This document shows positions 25,554 through 34,467 of a stretch of DNA of 38,832 bases, one piece after another. The first letter of the stretch is position 1. Each line of letters begins with the position of its first letter. This stretch comes from an uncultured Muribaculaceae bacterium (GTDB lineage Bacteria > Bacteroidota > Bacteroidia > Bacteroidales > Muribaculaceae). The position numbers and the translations under genes are program-made. The stretch is from the NCBI GenBank assembly GCA_910587925.1, contig CAJUOC010000027.1, positions 1 to 38,832 on the forward strand, in the 5' to 3' direction. A model generated the notes under the pieces. The model was not told the origin of the DNA, did no database searches, and saw only the letters and a program-made list of their open reading frames with translations.

Positions 25554-25605
25554 CCGCCCGGCCGTAGCCCGCTGCGGCCGGGCACAGAGCGCTGCGCCGC
25601 CTGCT

Positions 25606-25850
25606 ATAGTCCGCGCAGGTTTGCAACCTGCGCGCTGCTAAGGTATTACACCTCGGTATTTTGGCTTTGTAAGTCAAAATACCGCCAAGACCTACAGGCT
25701 TCCAATGTATCCGTCATCCGGCATGTATAAGCCTTCACTCAAACGGTGGCGTCCGTATCATCGTGGCAGTGGCGTGGTTTTGACTTACAAAGTCAAAACC
25801 ACGAAGTGCAATACCATAGCAGCGCCGGCAGCGGAAGCGCGGAGCGCTTC
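25606..25850. repeat. Nested palindromic intergenic element, copy 2 (right end lost)
   Basis: This is a second copy of the element at 7992. It has the left terminal hairpin (25606-25634, loop TGC), hairpin 25655-25683 (arms GGTATTTTG/CAAAATACC) and hairpin 25774-25802 (arms GTGGTTTTGACTT/AAGTCAAAACCAC). The linker homologies GTATTACACCTCG and TCATCGTGGCAG are also present. The right terminal hairpin is missing after about 25824 and replaced by another palindrome, GAAGCGCGGAGCGCTTC (25834-25850). The central spacer is 90 bp against 50 bp in copy 1. It lies in the 406-bp gap between the convergent cytochrome-synthase and GH88 genes. Confidence 0.88.
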
Positions 25851-25896
25851 TCAGGGGCGGTGCAGGTCACTTTTGCGGCACTCTCCGTATAAATGT

Positions 25897-25926
25897 AAGC
25901 CGGGGCGCCTCGCGGCGCCCCGGCTT
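25897..25926. terminator. Bidirectional hairpin between convergent genes
   Basis: A perfect 13-bp stem (AAGCCGGGGCGCC and complement, loop TCGC) sits 33 bases beyond the GH88 stop. T-tracts on either side are weak, so it is a probable but not certain terminator. Confidence 0.6.
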
Positions 25927-25959
25927 CATCGGTATATTACAGTTTCAGGGATATCGGAT

Positions 25960-27261
25960 TCATTTTACGCGGGCCCAGTCGGCTGCCGGCTTGCCTTGCT
26001 GTAGGCGGCGCAGGCGGGTGAGGGCCTCCAGGAAGTAGTAGTCGGCGTAGTTGAGAGGAGTGTCGATCTCCGAGCCGTGGGGGAGTGAGCCGGTCGAGTG
26101 CTTGAGCACGAAGCCTCCGTTGGTACCCGGCTCGGCCAGGTAGGCGGGCGATGCCAGCGAGGTGAGGATGCGCTCGGCGTAGTCGCGGTACGCGGTGCCG
26201 TTTTTGGCAAATGTCGAGAGTTCGAGCAGACCTGAGGCGATGACAGCGGCCGCCGATGCGTCGCGGGGCGAGCGGGGCGAGGGCTTGGCATCGAAGTCCC
26301 AGTAGGGGATGAGGTCTTCGGTATTGTTGCGCTTGATGATCATGTCGGCGATAGCCTCGGCCTGGCGCAGGAATTCCGGGCGGCGGGTCTCGCGGTATGC
26401 CTCGGTGTAGCCGTAGAGTGCCCAGCCCTGGCCGCGCGACCATGCCGACTCATCGGCTTTGCCCTGGAAGGTCTGGCGACGCTCCACACCGCCGTCGGGG
26501 GTGTAGCTCACCACATGGTAGCTGGTGTAGTCGGGGCGGAAGTGGTGGTCGATGGTCTTGAGGGCGTGGCGCACGGCGATGTCGGTATATTTCTTGTCGC
26601 CGGTGATGCGCGATGCGTTAAAGAGCAGCTGGAGATTCATCATGTTGTCAATGATGACGGGATAGTTCCAGGGGCCGAAGTCCCACGAGCGGATTGCGCC
26701 GACCTTGGGGTCGAAGCGGCCGATGAGATTGTCGGCGGTGCGCACGATCACCTCCTTGATGGAGTCGTTGGGGGAGAGGCGCTGGGCGTTGCCGTAGGGG
26801 CAGTTGACCATGAAGCCCAGGTCGTGGGTGTCGGTCATGTAGCTTACGGGCAGGAGCATGTTGGTATACTTGGCGGCCTGTTCCTTGAGGGCCTTGTCGC
26901 CGGTGAGCTCGTATGCGAGCCAGAGCGAGCCGGGGAAGAATCCGCTCGTCCAGTCGCGGGGCTTCACATAGCGCACCTTCATATAATTGTCTTTGCCGGG
27001 ATGCTCGCGCAGGTCACACTCGGGCTTGAATTCCGAGCAAGGTATCTCGAGATGCCACTCGAGGTCGGGTATCGAGAAGTCGGTATTGAGGTTGCGGGGA
27101 AACACGCCCGGGGCGGGCACCTCGTCGGCCTGGAGAGCGAGCTGGCGGGCTGCCGTGGCGGCTGCGCGCGAGATCCAGTCGCCGTCGCCGGCCACGCTGG
27201 CGGCGCGTGCTGCGGGAGCGAGGGCCGCGATGGTGAGAGCTGTCAGGAGGAGCTTATTCAT
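25960..27261 (-). CDS. Glycoside hydrolase family 88 (unsaturated glucuronyl hydrolase-like)
   Basis: The 433-residue protein has a signal peptide (cleaved near ARA-AS, residue 20) and an alpha/alpha-barrel. GH88 motifs include DWTSGFFPGSLWLAYELTG, HDLGF (D147) and VIIDNMMNLQLL (D205), the two positions expected for the catalytic aspartates, and SAWSRGQGWALYGYTEAYRET. GH88 enzymes hydrate and cleave unsaturated uronic acids at the ends of lyase-generated oligosaccharides such as those from glycosaminoglycans. It would act in the periplasm. No polysaccharide lyase or SusCD pair is in the window; a hybrid two-component regulator lies directly upstream. Confidence 0.92.
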   Translation of the reverse strand: MNKLLLTALTIAALAPAARAASVAGDGDWISRAAATAARQLALQADEVPAPGVFPRNLNTDFSIPDLEWHLEIPCSEFKPECDLREHPGKDNYMKVRYVKPRDWTSGFFPGSLWLAYELTGDKALKEQAAKYTNMLLPVSYMTDTHDLGFMVNCPYGNAQRLSPNDSIKEVIVRTADNLIGRFDPKVGAIRSWDFGPWNYPVIIDNMMNLQLLFNASRITGDKKYTDIAVRHALKTIDHHFRPDYTSYHVVSYTPDGGVERRQTFQGKADESAWSRGQGWALYGYTEAYRETRRPEFLRQAEAIADMIIKRNNTEDLIPYWDFDAKPSPRSPRDASAAAVIASGLLELSTFAKNGTAYRDYAERILTSLASPAYLAEPGTNGGFVLKHSTGSLPHGSEIDTPLNYADYYFLEALTRLRRLQQGKPAADWARVK

Positions 27262-27299
27262 GGTATGCAGGGTTTCGATTGATAAATTTTTGACGATAG

Positions 27300-27307
27300 C
27301 AAAGGTA
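27300..27307 (-). promoter_or_regulatory. -7 box of the GH88 gene
   Basis: The minus strand reads TACCTTTG, a match to TAnnTTTG, 38 bases before the ATG at 27261. No good -33 element is visible, which would fit a promoter needing an activator. Confidence 0.6.
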
Positions 27308-27309
27308 CG

Positions 27310-27374
27310 ACAGCCGCCCCGGGCGACCTTTTGGCATTGTGCTAACTAATGCCGAAAAGCCCCGGGGCGGTTGT
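27310..27374. terminator. Inverted repeat between the hybrid regulator and GH88 genes
   Basis: A 14-bp stem (ACAGCCGCCCCGGG with CCCGGGGCGGTTGT, one G-U pair) encloses a smaller stem (GGCATT/AATGCC). A T-run follows on the plus strand (GTTTTTG) but not on the minus strand. It lies downstream of the regulator gene and just upstream of the GH88 -7 box, so it could be a terminator or a regulatory structure. Confidence 0.45.
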
Positions 27375-27418
27375 GTTTTTGTCTAAAATGATTTAGAATT
27401 TGTGCAATCTGCGCTGAT

Positions 27419-30400
27419 TCAGTCCTTTTTGACGTAATCCGACGGCAGTGAGCCGAAGAATTTCTTAAACGAAGTGGCAAAGTACGACGGGGTGCCGTAG
27501 CCCACCATGGCGCTCACTTCCGACACCGTGTAGCGCCCGCTCTTGAGCAGGTCGAGGGCGTGGCGCAGGCGGAAGCGGCGTATAAACTCGTTGGTCGACT
27601 CGCCCGTGAGCGCCTTCATCTTCAGATGGAGATTGCTGCGGCTCATGCACATCTCGCGGGCAAAGGCGTCGGTCGAGAATTGCGAGTCGTCGAGGTGCTC
27701 CTCCATCACAGTCATGGCCTTTTTGAGAAATGCCTCGTCGAGGGGGTTGAGCGCCACCTTTTCCGGCTCGATGTCGGCCGTATCGTTGAAGTGACGCACT
27801 GCCTGGTCGCGGGTGCGCAGCAGGTTGCGTATCTTGGCCGAGAGCACCGGCATCGAGAATGGCTTGCCGATATAGTCGTCGGCGCCCACCTTGAGTCCGT
27901 CGAGCTGGTCGGCGGTGTCGCTCTTGGCAGAGAGTATTATCACGGGGATGTGTGATGTGCGCAGGTTGCGCTTGACGGTGCGGCAGAGCTGCACGCCGTC
28001 GATGTCGGGCATCATTACGTCGGTGACGATGAGGTCGACGCTCTGCTGCGACAGTATCTGTATGGCCTTGGCACCGTCGGCGGCGGGCACCACATTGTAG
28101 TCGGAGCCAAGGGCCTCGCAGATGTACTTGAGTATCTCGGGATTGTCGTCGGCCACCAGGATGGTGCGTCGGCCGGTGGCGGAGTCGTCGGTATCGCCCG
28201 CCGAGGGTATGTCGGTGAAGTCGTCGAAATAGTCTTCGGCGGGAAGGCTCACCGGGGCGCCGGGCAGCTCGGGGCCGGGGGTGGCGGGCGCCAGCTCCTC
28301 GCGGCTGTACGCAGCCTCGTCGACGGGTATCTCGACGGTGAATACCGTGCCGGCGCCCAGCTCGCTGGTGACGCCGATGGTGCCGTGGTGCAGCTCGACG
28401 AGGCGCTTGACCAGCGACAGGCCGATGCCGCTGCCGGCGGCATGGTCGTGTACCTTGTAGAATCGGGTGAATATCTCGGGCAGTTTGTCGGCCGGTATGC
28501 CGCAGCCGGTATCGGCGACGGTCACACACAGGCTGCGGGCGCCGCCCTGGCCCGCGAGGTGGAGCCGCATGGCTATCGACTGTCCGCGCGGGGTGTACTT
28601 GAAGGCGTTGGAGAGCAGATTGTTGAATATCAGCTCGAGATACTGCGGGTCGCATAGCTGAGGCGAGTCGGGAACGTCGCTCTCCAGCGTGTATGTCACG
28701 CCGCGACGCTGGGCCTGGTACTCGTAGTTGGCAAATACTTTGCGCGCCAGCTCGTTGATGGAGGTGGGCATCACCTGGAGCTTGAACATGCCCATCTCGG
28801 CGCGGCGGTAGTCGAGCAGCTGGTTTACGATGTGGAGTATGCGGTTGGCATTGTTTTTGACGGTGGTGAGCTTCTGCACGGTCTTGGGGTCGGCCGCGCG
28901 GGCGAGCAGCTCCTCGATGGGCAGCTGTATGAGAGTGAGCGGAGTGCGCAGCTCATGCGACATGTTGATGAAAAAGCGCACCTTCATCTCATTGAGCTCG
29001 CGCTGGCGCCGGCGCTCATGTCGCTCCATGCGCAGCTGGTCTTCGATGGCCCGCTTGCGCCAGAAGTACCATATGCAGGCGGCGGCCATGCCCAGGGCGA
29101 GCAGCACAAAGAGTGTCACCGCCCACCAGCGCTTGTACCATACCCGGGCGATGGAGATGTCCAGGCCGGTGACGGTGGAGCACCACACGCCGTCGTTGTT
29201 GGCGGCGCGCAGCAGGAAGCGGTAGTTGCCCGGCGGCAGATTGGAGTATGTCACCGAGCCGGGACCGTCGGTGGTATACCAGTCTTTGTCGAGGCCCTCG
29301 AGCATGTAGGCAAAGGTATTGTGCTCGCCGGCGACATAGTTGCATACGGTGAAGTCGATGGTAAATACGGTCTGGTCGACACCGAAGCTGATTTTTTCAA
29401 CTTCCGATATCGAGCGGTCGAGCAGGCCGGTATCGTCGCCCGGTGTGACGGGGCGGTTGAAGAGTCGCAGGCCTGTGATGACGGGCGCCGGGCTGTAGGG
29501 GTTTGACTCCAGGGCCGAGGGGTCGAAGTACGACAGGCCGTTGATGCCGCCGAAGTACATGCGCCCCGACGAGGCCCGCAGGAAGCTCTTGGGCATAAAC
29601 TGATTGCTCTGCAGGCCGTCGCGCGCCGAGTATGCGCGCAGGCTCCCGTCGGCGGGCGAGTAGCGGGCCAGGCCCGAGTTGGTGCTGGCCCAGAGATTGC
29701 CGCCGTCGTCTTCGAGCAGGCCGTATACGATGTCGTTGGGCAGACCCTCGTCGGTGGTGATGTGCAGGGTGGTACCGTCGGCAGGGGTGTATCGCCACAG
29801 ACCGTCGGCCGTGGCCACGTATATGTATTGCCCGGTGCGGGTCTGGTATACGTCGTATACCCAGGTGTCGCGGCAGGGCAGGGTGTCGGTGCCGGTGGCG
29901 GGCGTGAGGCGTCCCGAGGCGTCTTCGGTATATACGCGCAGGCCGTCCTCGCCGTATACCCACAGGCGCGCATCGGCGTCGCGGTAAAAGCCGGTGATGT
30001 GTTTGAGCCCGGTGGCCGGGCCGGCGGTGGTGGTGCCGGTGGCCTTGTCGAGCAGGCGCATGTCGTCGAGGGTGGCGAGCCAGAGATGTCCGGGGCGGCG
30101 CGAGGGGGTGATGCCAAATACGTTTTTGACGCCGGGGGCGGTGCGGCTCAGAGTTCCCGATGTCTTGTCGAGCACAGATAGGCCGCCCAGATGGGCGCCG
30201 ATGTATATATGTCGGCTGTCGGGGTCGATGTATACGGCTTTCACGTCGTTGGAGCCAAGACCGTCTGATTTGGTGTAGTGGGCAAATGTGCCTGTGGCGG
30301 GGTTGTAGCGGTTGAGGCCGCCATTGTTGGTGCCTATCCACAGGGTGCCGTCGGTATCCTCGGCCATGGCGCTGATGACATTGTCGTTGAGCGAGGGGTG

Positions 30401-31429
30401 CAGCAGCGACTGGCGCAGGGTGCCAAACTGGTTTTTGAGCGGATGGTAGTAATTGAGACCGCCGAAGAATGTGCCCAGCCACATGCCGCCCTGGCGGTCG
30501 GCGTAGATGCAGCGCACCGAGGTGTGCGACAGGCTCTCGAGGCCCTCGGGCTTGGGGTCGTAGAGGGTGAATGTGCCGTCGGCGGGGTCGAATATCGACA
30601 GGCCGGTAAATGTGCCTACCCATACTCGGCCGCGGCTGTCGTGGGCCAGCGAGCGCACATAGTCGTTGCCCAGGCCGGGGGTGCCGGCGGCGCGGTAGGT
30701 GGTGACGCGGCCGGTGGTCTTGTCATAGCTCATCAGTCCCGAGCCTTCGGTGGCTATGAGCAGCCGCGAGGGGCCGTCGGCGAGCAGGGCCACCACGACG
30801 GGCGCGCCCGGCAGCTCGATGGTGCGCGCCCGGGCGCCGGAGCTGATGGTGGTGAGGCGGCCGTTGCGGGTACCGATATATATGGTCGAGCCGTCGCGCT
30901 CGAGGGCGTTGATGTCTTTTACGCCGCCGTCGGTCGGTGCCACGGCGGTAAATGTGCCCTCGGCGGGATCAAATGTATAGAGGGCGTCGAGAGTGGCCGC
31001 CAGCAGCCGGCCGTCGGGCAGGGGCAGCAGGTCGGTGATGTCGGGGGTGGGGGAGTCGGGCAGGCGGTAGTTGACAAATCGGTCGCGCGATGCGTCGTAG
31101 AGCGATAGCGTGCGTCCGCCGGCAGCCCACAGGCGGCCGCGGGTGTCGGTCTTGACCAGGCGCATCACGTTGGCGCCGAGCGAGGTGGAGTCGTCGGCCG
31201 CGTGGCGGTACACGCGGAATCCGTAGCCGTCGTATCGGTTGAGGCCGTCGGGCGTGGCAGCCCATATGTAGCCCGTGGAGTCTTGCACTATCGACGATAC
31301 GGTGGTGTGTGACAGGCCGCGGTCGATACCTATGTGCTTGAATCGCAGGTCGGCGTGGGTCTGTGCGTGCAGGCCCGAGTGGCCCGTGAGCAGGATGAGT
31401 ACGGCTATGAATGTCAGGATATGTTTCAT
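27419..31429 (-). CDS. Hybrid two-component system regulator (periplasmic propeller sensor, kinase, receiver, AraC HTH)
   Basis: The 1336-residue protein has a signal peptide (to about A22) and two seven-bladed propeller-type repeats (HIGIDRGLSHTTVSSIVQDSTGYIW-like units) to about residue 660. A Y_Y_Y domain (FAYMLEGLDKDWYTTDGPGSVTYSNLPPGNYRF) and a membrane helix at about 767-790 follow. The kinase has phospho-acceptor H825 (MSHELRTPL) and GTGIGLSLVKRL-like ATPase motifs. Receiver aspartate D1137 lies in VTDVMMPDIDG. The AraC-type DNA-binding domain is at the C-terminus. In Bacteroidetes such proteins sense oligosaccharides and induce polysaccharide-use genes. The adjacent GH88 gene is the obvious candidate target. 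Confidence 0.96.
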   Translation of the reverse strand: MKHILTFIAVLILLTGHSGLHAQTHADLRFKHIGIDRGLSHTTVSSIVQDSTGYIWAATPDGLNRYDGYGFRVYRHAADDSTSLGANVMRLVKTDTRGRLWAAGGRTLSLYDASRDRFVNYRLPDSPTPDITDLLPLPDGRLLAATLDALYTFDPAEGTFTAVAPTDGGVKDINALERDGSTIYIGTRNGRLTTISSGARARTIELPGAPVVVALLADGPSRLLIATEGSGLMSYDKTTGRVTTYRAAGTPGLGNDYVRSLAHDSRGRVWVGTFTGLSIFDPADGTFTLYDPKPEGLESLSHTSVRCIYADRQGGMWLGTFFGGLNYYHPLKNQFGTLRQSLLHPSLNDNVISAMAEDTDGTLWIGTNNGGLNRYNPATGTFAHYTKSDGLGSNDVKAVYIDPDSRHIYIGAHLGGLSVLDKTSGTLSRTAPGVKNVFGITPSRRPGHLWLATLDDMRLLDKATGTTTAGPATGLKHITGFYRDADARLWVYGEDGLRVYTEDASGRLTPATGTDTLPCRDTWVYDVYQTRTGQYIYVATADGLWRYTPADGTTLHITTDEGLPNDIVYGLLEDDGGNLWASTNSGLARYSPADGSLRAYSARDGLQSNQFMPKSFLRASSGRMYFGGINGLSYFDPSALESNPYSPAPVITGLRLFNRPVTPGDDTGLLDRSISEVEKISFGVDQTVFTIDFTVCNYVAGEHNTFAYMLEGLDKDWYTTDGPGSVTYSNLPPGNYRFLLRAANNDGVWCSTVTGLDISIARVWYKRWWAVTLFVLLALGMAAACIWYFWRKRAIEDQLRMERHERRRQRELNEMKVRFFINMSHELRTPLTLIQLPIEELLARAADPKTVQKLTTVKNNANRILHIVNQLLDYRRAEMGMFKLQVMPTSINELARKVFANYEYQAQRRGVTYTLESDVPDSPQLCDPQYLELIFNNLLSNAFKYTPRGQSIAMRLHLAGQGGARSLCVTVADTGCGIPADKLPEIFTRFYKVHDHAAGSGIGLSLVKRLVELHHGTIGVTSELGAGTVFTVEIPVDEAAYSREELAPATPGPELPGAPVSLPAEDYFDDFTDIPSAGDTDDSATGRRTILVADDNPEILKYICEALGSDYNVVPAADGAKAIQILSQQSVDLIVTDVMMPDIDGVQLCRTVKRNLRTSHIPVIILSAKSDTADQLDGLKVGADDYIGKPFSMPVLSAKIRNLLRTRDQAVRHFNDTADIEPEKVALNPLDEAFLKKAMTVMEEHLDDSQFSTDAFAREMCMSRSNLHLKMKALTGESTNEFIRRFRLRHALDLLKSGRYTVSEVSAMVGYGTPSYFATSFKKFFGSLPSDYVKKD

Positions 31430-31454
31430 GGTCGCGGGGGAGATGGTATGGAGG

Positions 31455-32408
31455 TCAGATAGACAATGTGTATGTGTCGTATACGGTGGCGCGGGCGCCG
31501 AATGATGCCTTCTGCTCGGCCAGGCCGGCGTTGAGCACGCGGCCGCTGTCTTCGCATGAAGTGCCGAAGTCGAGCCATCGGTGGCGGCCGCCGGCCGAGT
31601 AGCGGTCGGCGATGGCTGCGTACAGGGCGCCGACGGCGCCGGCGGCGCGGCCTTCGTCGCCCGATGCGATGTACTGTGAGTGAACGACGGTGTCGGTCAG
31701 ATACAGCACCGTGCCGGCCACGAGCCGCCCGTCGGGACTCTCTGCGCCCCAGAGGCTGATGCGGTCGGGCAGGGCGGCGTGGAGGCGTAGAATCTCGTCG
31801 AGCGAGTGCACCGGGCGGGTGCCGTGGCGCCCGGCGAGCACACCCTCGAGGATGTGCCAGAAGTCGGCCCAGCGGTCGCTCGGGCCGATACGCAGCCCTG
31901 CGCGTGAGGCCAGGGCGAGCTTGTGGCGCTGGTCTTTGCGCGGGGGCAGGGGGCAGGTGAGGTCGATCACCGACGATACCTGGCGTGCGCTGAGCCGGGC
32001 GCCGGCGCGCCACAGTGCGTAGAGGTCTTCCTCGGCGGGATATTTGTGGTAGATGTGGGGCACGGGCTTGTATATCAGCTCCGTGACGCCGGCGTCGGCC
32101 AGGTGGCCGCGCATGACCTCCCACAGCTCCATCATGGTGTTGATGTCGACCCGCTCGGGCCCGAGCAGCCATCCGCCGTAGGTGAGGCCCGCGTGCGACG
32201 ACAGAGTCGCGCCGCGGCGACATGCCGGCAGCAGGGCGATGATGCGGCCGCGGGTGTCGCGGGCGATGAGCGATGCGTCGGCAAAGCGGTCGGCGTGATA
32301 GTCCATATACGGGCGCAGATGCAGAAATGTGGCATTGCGCGACGATGCCACAAAAGCGTCCCAGTCGGGACGCTTTTGCGGTGTATACGGGTCGATGGTA
32401 ATCATCAT
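31455..32408 (-). CDS. FemAB/GNAT-like acetyltransferase-fold protein
   Basis: The 317-residue protein looks like a tandem GNAT fold of the FemAB or BioF2-like type. It has an N-terminal WDAFVASSRNATFLHLRPYMDYHADRF segment, a LIARDTRGRIIALLPACRRG strand pair, a C-terminal VAGTVLYLTDTVVHSQYIASGDEGR and a WLDFGTSCEDSGRVLNAGLAEQKASFGA ending typical of these transferases. The substrate is unknown; relatives act on peptidoglycan precursors or other aminoacyl/acyl acceptors. It overlaps the dipeptidyl-peptidase III stop by ATGA and is followed 25 bases later by the hybrid regulator, so the three may be co-transcribed. Confidence 0.75.
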   Translation of the reverse strand: MMITIDPYTPQKRPDWDAFVASSRNATFLHLRPYMDYHADRFADASLIARDTRGRIIALLPACRRGATLSSHAGLTYGGWLLGPERVDINTMMELWEVMRGHLADAGVTELIYKPVPHIYHKYPAEEDLYALWRAGARLSARQVSSVIDLTCPLPPRKDQRHKLALASRAGLRIGPSDRWADFWHILEGVLAGRHGTRPVHSLDEILRLHAALPDRISLWGAESPDGRLVAGTVLYLTDTVVHSQYIASGDEGRAAGAVGALYAAIADRYSAGGRHRWLDFGTSCEDSGRVLNAGLAEQKASFGARATVYDTYTLSI

Positions 32409-34411
32409 TTCAGACCGGAATAGTCGCGGCCGAGGCGCAGCATCTGCGGGATGTAGTCCTCGGAGTAGTCGATGGTCACGTCGGTGATGATGCCGTTGTC
32501 GTCGGTCACGGCGCGGTACACGGGGTTGACAAAGCCCTTGTAGGGCGCGATGTCGAGATGTGCGTATCGGCTGAGCACCTCGCGGTGGAGCTTGGGGTCG
32601 ACTTTCACGGCATACTTCTCGATGAGAGCGGCGCCGGCTTCGTAGTCGCCCTCGGAGCGCACGCGCTGTATCTCGGCGAGCAGCTGCCCGAAGAGGTCGC
32701 GCAGCTTGCGGTAGTCGTTGATTTTGACGTATGTCTTGCCGCCGCGCTTTACCAGCTCGATGACTTTGTCTTTCTTGCCGTGCTCATATGCCCAGGCGGC
32801 GATGAGCTGGCGGTTGCGCATGTGGGCCTCCTCGATATCCTTGCCGGGCTCGATGCGCATGAGCTGGGTCATCAGACCGTTGAGGATATACTTGTAATAC
32901 TCGGCCTTGTATGCGTCGGGATTGTCGAGCAGACCCAGCTCGATGAGTTTGGGGTCGGCCAGGTAGTAGAGGGCAAAGAGGTCGGCGCGGGCCTCCTCGA
33001 TCGACGAGCCGTGGGCCTTGAGTGCGTCGGGGTCGACGCCGGGCATCAGGCGGCCCGAGCCGTGGCCGAGACACTCGTGGAGGTCGGTGTGGAGATTGTC
33101 GGTGATGAAGAGGTACTTGTCGAGCAGCTCGCGGGTGGGGGCGTCGATGACAAATTCCTCGTTGAAGCCGTTGCCGTGCGATGCCTCGTCGTAGGCCTGG
33201 GTGATATTCTCCAGGGTCACCGACTTGGAGCCGTGGGCGGCGCGTATCCAGTTGGCGTTGGGCAGGTTGATGCCGATGGGGGTGGCGGGGTATGCGTCGC
33301 CGGCGAGGATGGCGGCGGTGATTACCTTGGCCGACACTCCCTTTACCTCGGGCTTGCGGAAGCGCGGGTCGACGGGCGAGTGGTCTTCAAACCACTGCGC
33401 GTTGGCCGAGAGGGTCTCGGTGCGGGCGCTGGCGGGGATATTCTTGAAGTTGACGATGGACTCCCACGAGCCGGTCATGCCCAGGGGGTCGCCGTAGCTC
33501 TCGATGAAGCCGTTGATAAAGTCGACCTGCGAGGCGGTATCCTCGGCCCAGCGGATGGAGTAGTCGTCAAATGTCTTGAGGTCGCCGGTGGTGTAGAAGT
33601 CGATGAGGCGGGCGATGACCATGCGCTGGGCATCGTTCTCGGCATAGGCCATGGCCTTGGTGAGATTGTCGACGATGTGTGCGATGGCATCGGAGTAGCG
33701 GCCGCCGAGCTTGTATATCTGCTCGTGCACTCGGCCGTCGGCGCCCTTGACCACGCGGGTGTTGAGACCGTGCGACACCGGGGTGAGGTCGGTGGTGTCC
33801 TTGCGGGCGGCGTAGTATGCCTCGACCTCGGCCTGGGTGACGCCCTCATACATATTGTTGGCGCTGGTGAGGATGAGGTCCTGGCCATCGGCCTGGTTGA
33901 CGCGCTTGGGTGCCACGGCGGGGTCGAAGATGGCGGCCATTATCTCGGCCTGTACCGGAGTCCAGTCGCCGGCGGGCAGGGCGGCCACCTGCGCCTGAAG
34001 CCACTCGCGGCTGAAGGCGGGCGCAAACTTGTCCATCGAGTAGTGGTGATGGATACCGTTGGCAAACCATACTTGCTTCAGATATGTCTCCAGGGCGCGG
34101 AACTGCTCGTCGGAGCGGTCGCCCTTGTATCCCGTATACACAGCCTCGAGCATACGGCGCAGGGGCAGGTTGTAGCGGTAATTCTGGTCCCAGAGTATGT
34201 CGCGGCCCCACTGGGCGGCCTCGGTCAGATAGTACACGAGCCGCTTCTGGTCGAGCGACAGGTTTTCAAAGTCGGGTACGCGGTAGCGCAGTACCTCGAT
34301 GTCGGCAAAGCGGTCGACGGTATAGTCGAAATCAGGTGTTTCTGCTGCCATGGCTGAGGATGCCGCCAGGATGAGCGCGGCGGCAGGCGCTATGAATCTG
34401 ATACGTGACAT
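32405..34411 (-). CDS. Dipeptidyl-peptidase III (M49 family zinc peptidase)
   Basis: The 668-residue protein has a signal peptide (to about residue 22, SSAMA-AE). The M49 zinc site is HECLGH (H445, E446, H450), with the second motif EEARAD carrying zinc ligand E473. Length and motifs fit DPP III, which releases dipeptides from the N-terminus of oligopeptides. The human enzyme is cytosolic, but the signal peptide here predicts export to the periplasm. An ATG at 34411 is chosen over a GTG two codons upstream. A promoter box lies just upstream. Confidence 0.93.
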   Translation of the reverse strand: MSRIRFIAPAAALILAASSAMAAETPDFDYTVDRFADIEVLRYRVPDFENLSLDQKRLVYYLTEAAQWGRDILWDQNYRYNLPLRRMLEAVYTGYKGDRSDEQFRALETYLKQVWFANGIHHHYSMDKFAPAFSREWLQAQVAALPAGDWTPVQAEIMAAIFDPAVAPKRVNQADGQDLILTSANNMYEGVTQAEVEAYYAARKDTTDLTPVSHGLNTRVVKGADGRVHEQIYKLGGRYSDAIAHIVDNLTKAMAYAENDAQRMVIARLIDFYTTGDLKTFDDYSIRWAEDTASQVDFINGFIESYGDPLGMTGSWESIVNFKNIPASARTETLSANAQWFEDHSPVDPRFRKPEVKGVSAKVITAAILAGDAYPATPIGINLPNANWIRAAHGSKSVTLENITQAYDEASHGNGFNEEFVIDAPTRELLDKYLFITDNLHTDLHECLGHGSGRLMPGVDPDALKAHGSSIEEARADLFALYYLADPKLIELGLLDNPDAYKAEYYKYILNGLMTQLMRIEPGKDIEEAHMRNRQLIAAWAYEHGKKDKVIELVKRGGKTYVKINDYRKLRDLFGQLLAEIQRVRSEGDYEAGAALIEKYAVKVDPKLHREVLSRYAHLDIAPYKGFVNPVYRAVTDDNGIITDVTIDYSEDYIPQMLRLGRDYSGLK

Positions 34412-34427
34412 GTGCACTTGTTTTTGG

Positions 34428-34435
34428 CAAAATTA
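34428..34435 (-). promoter_or_regulatory. -7 box of the dipeptidyl-peptidase III gene
   Basis: The minus strand reads TAATTTTG, a full TAnnTTTG match, 16 bases before the ATG at 34411. It sits in the short gap after the cvfB-like stop. Confidence 0.65.
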
Positions 34436-34467
34436 CTCAAAAAATCGGTATCGTGCAAGCCCGCGTC

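Noticed and set aside
24416..25567. Second large frame overlapping the cytochrome c synthase gene
   Set aside because: Arg/Ala-rich shifted-frame shadow. The other frame has membrane helices and the WWD-type motif.
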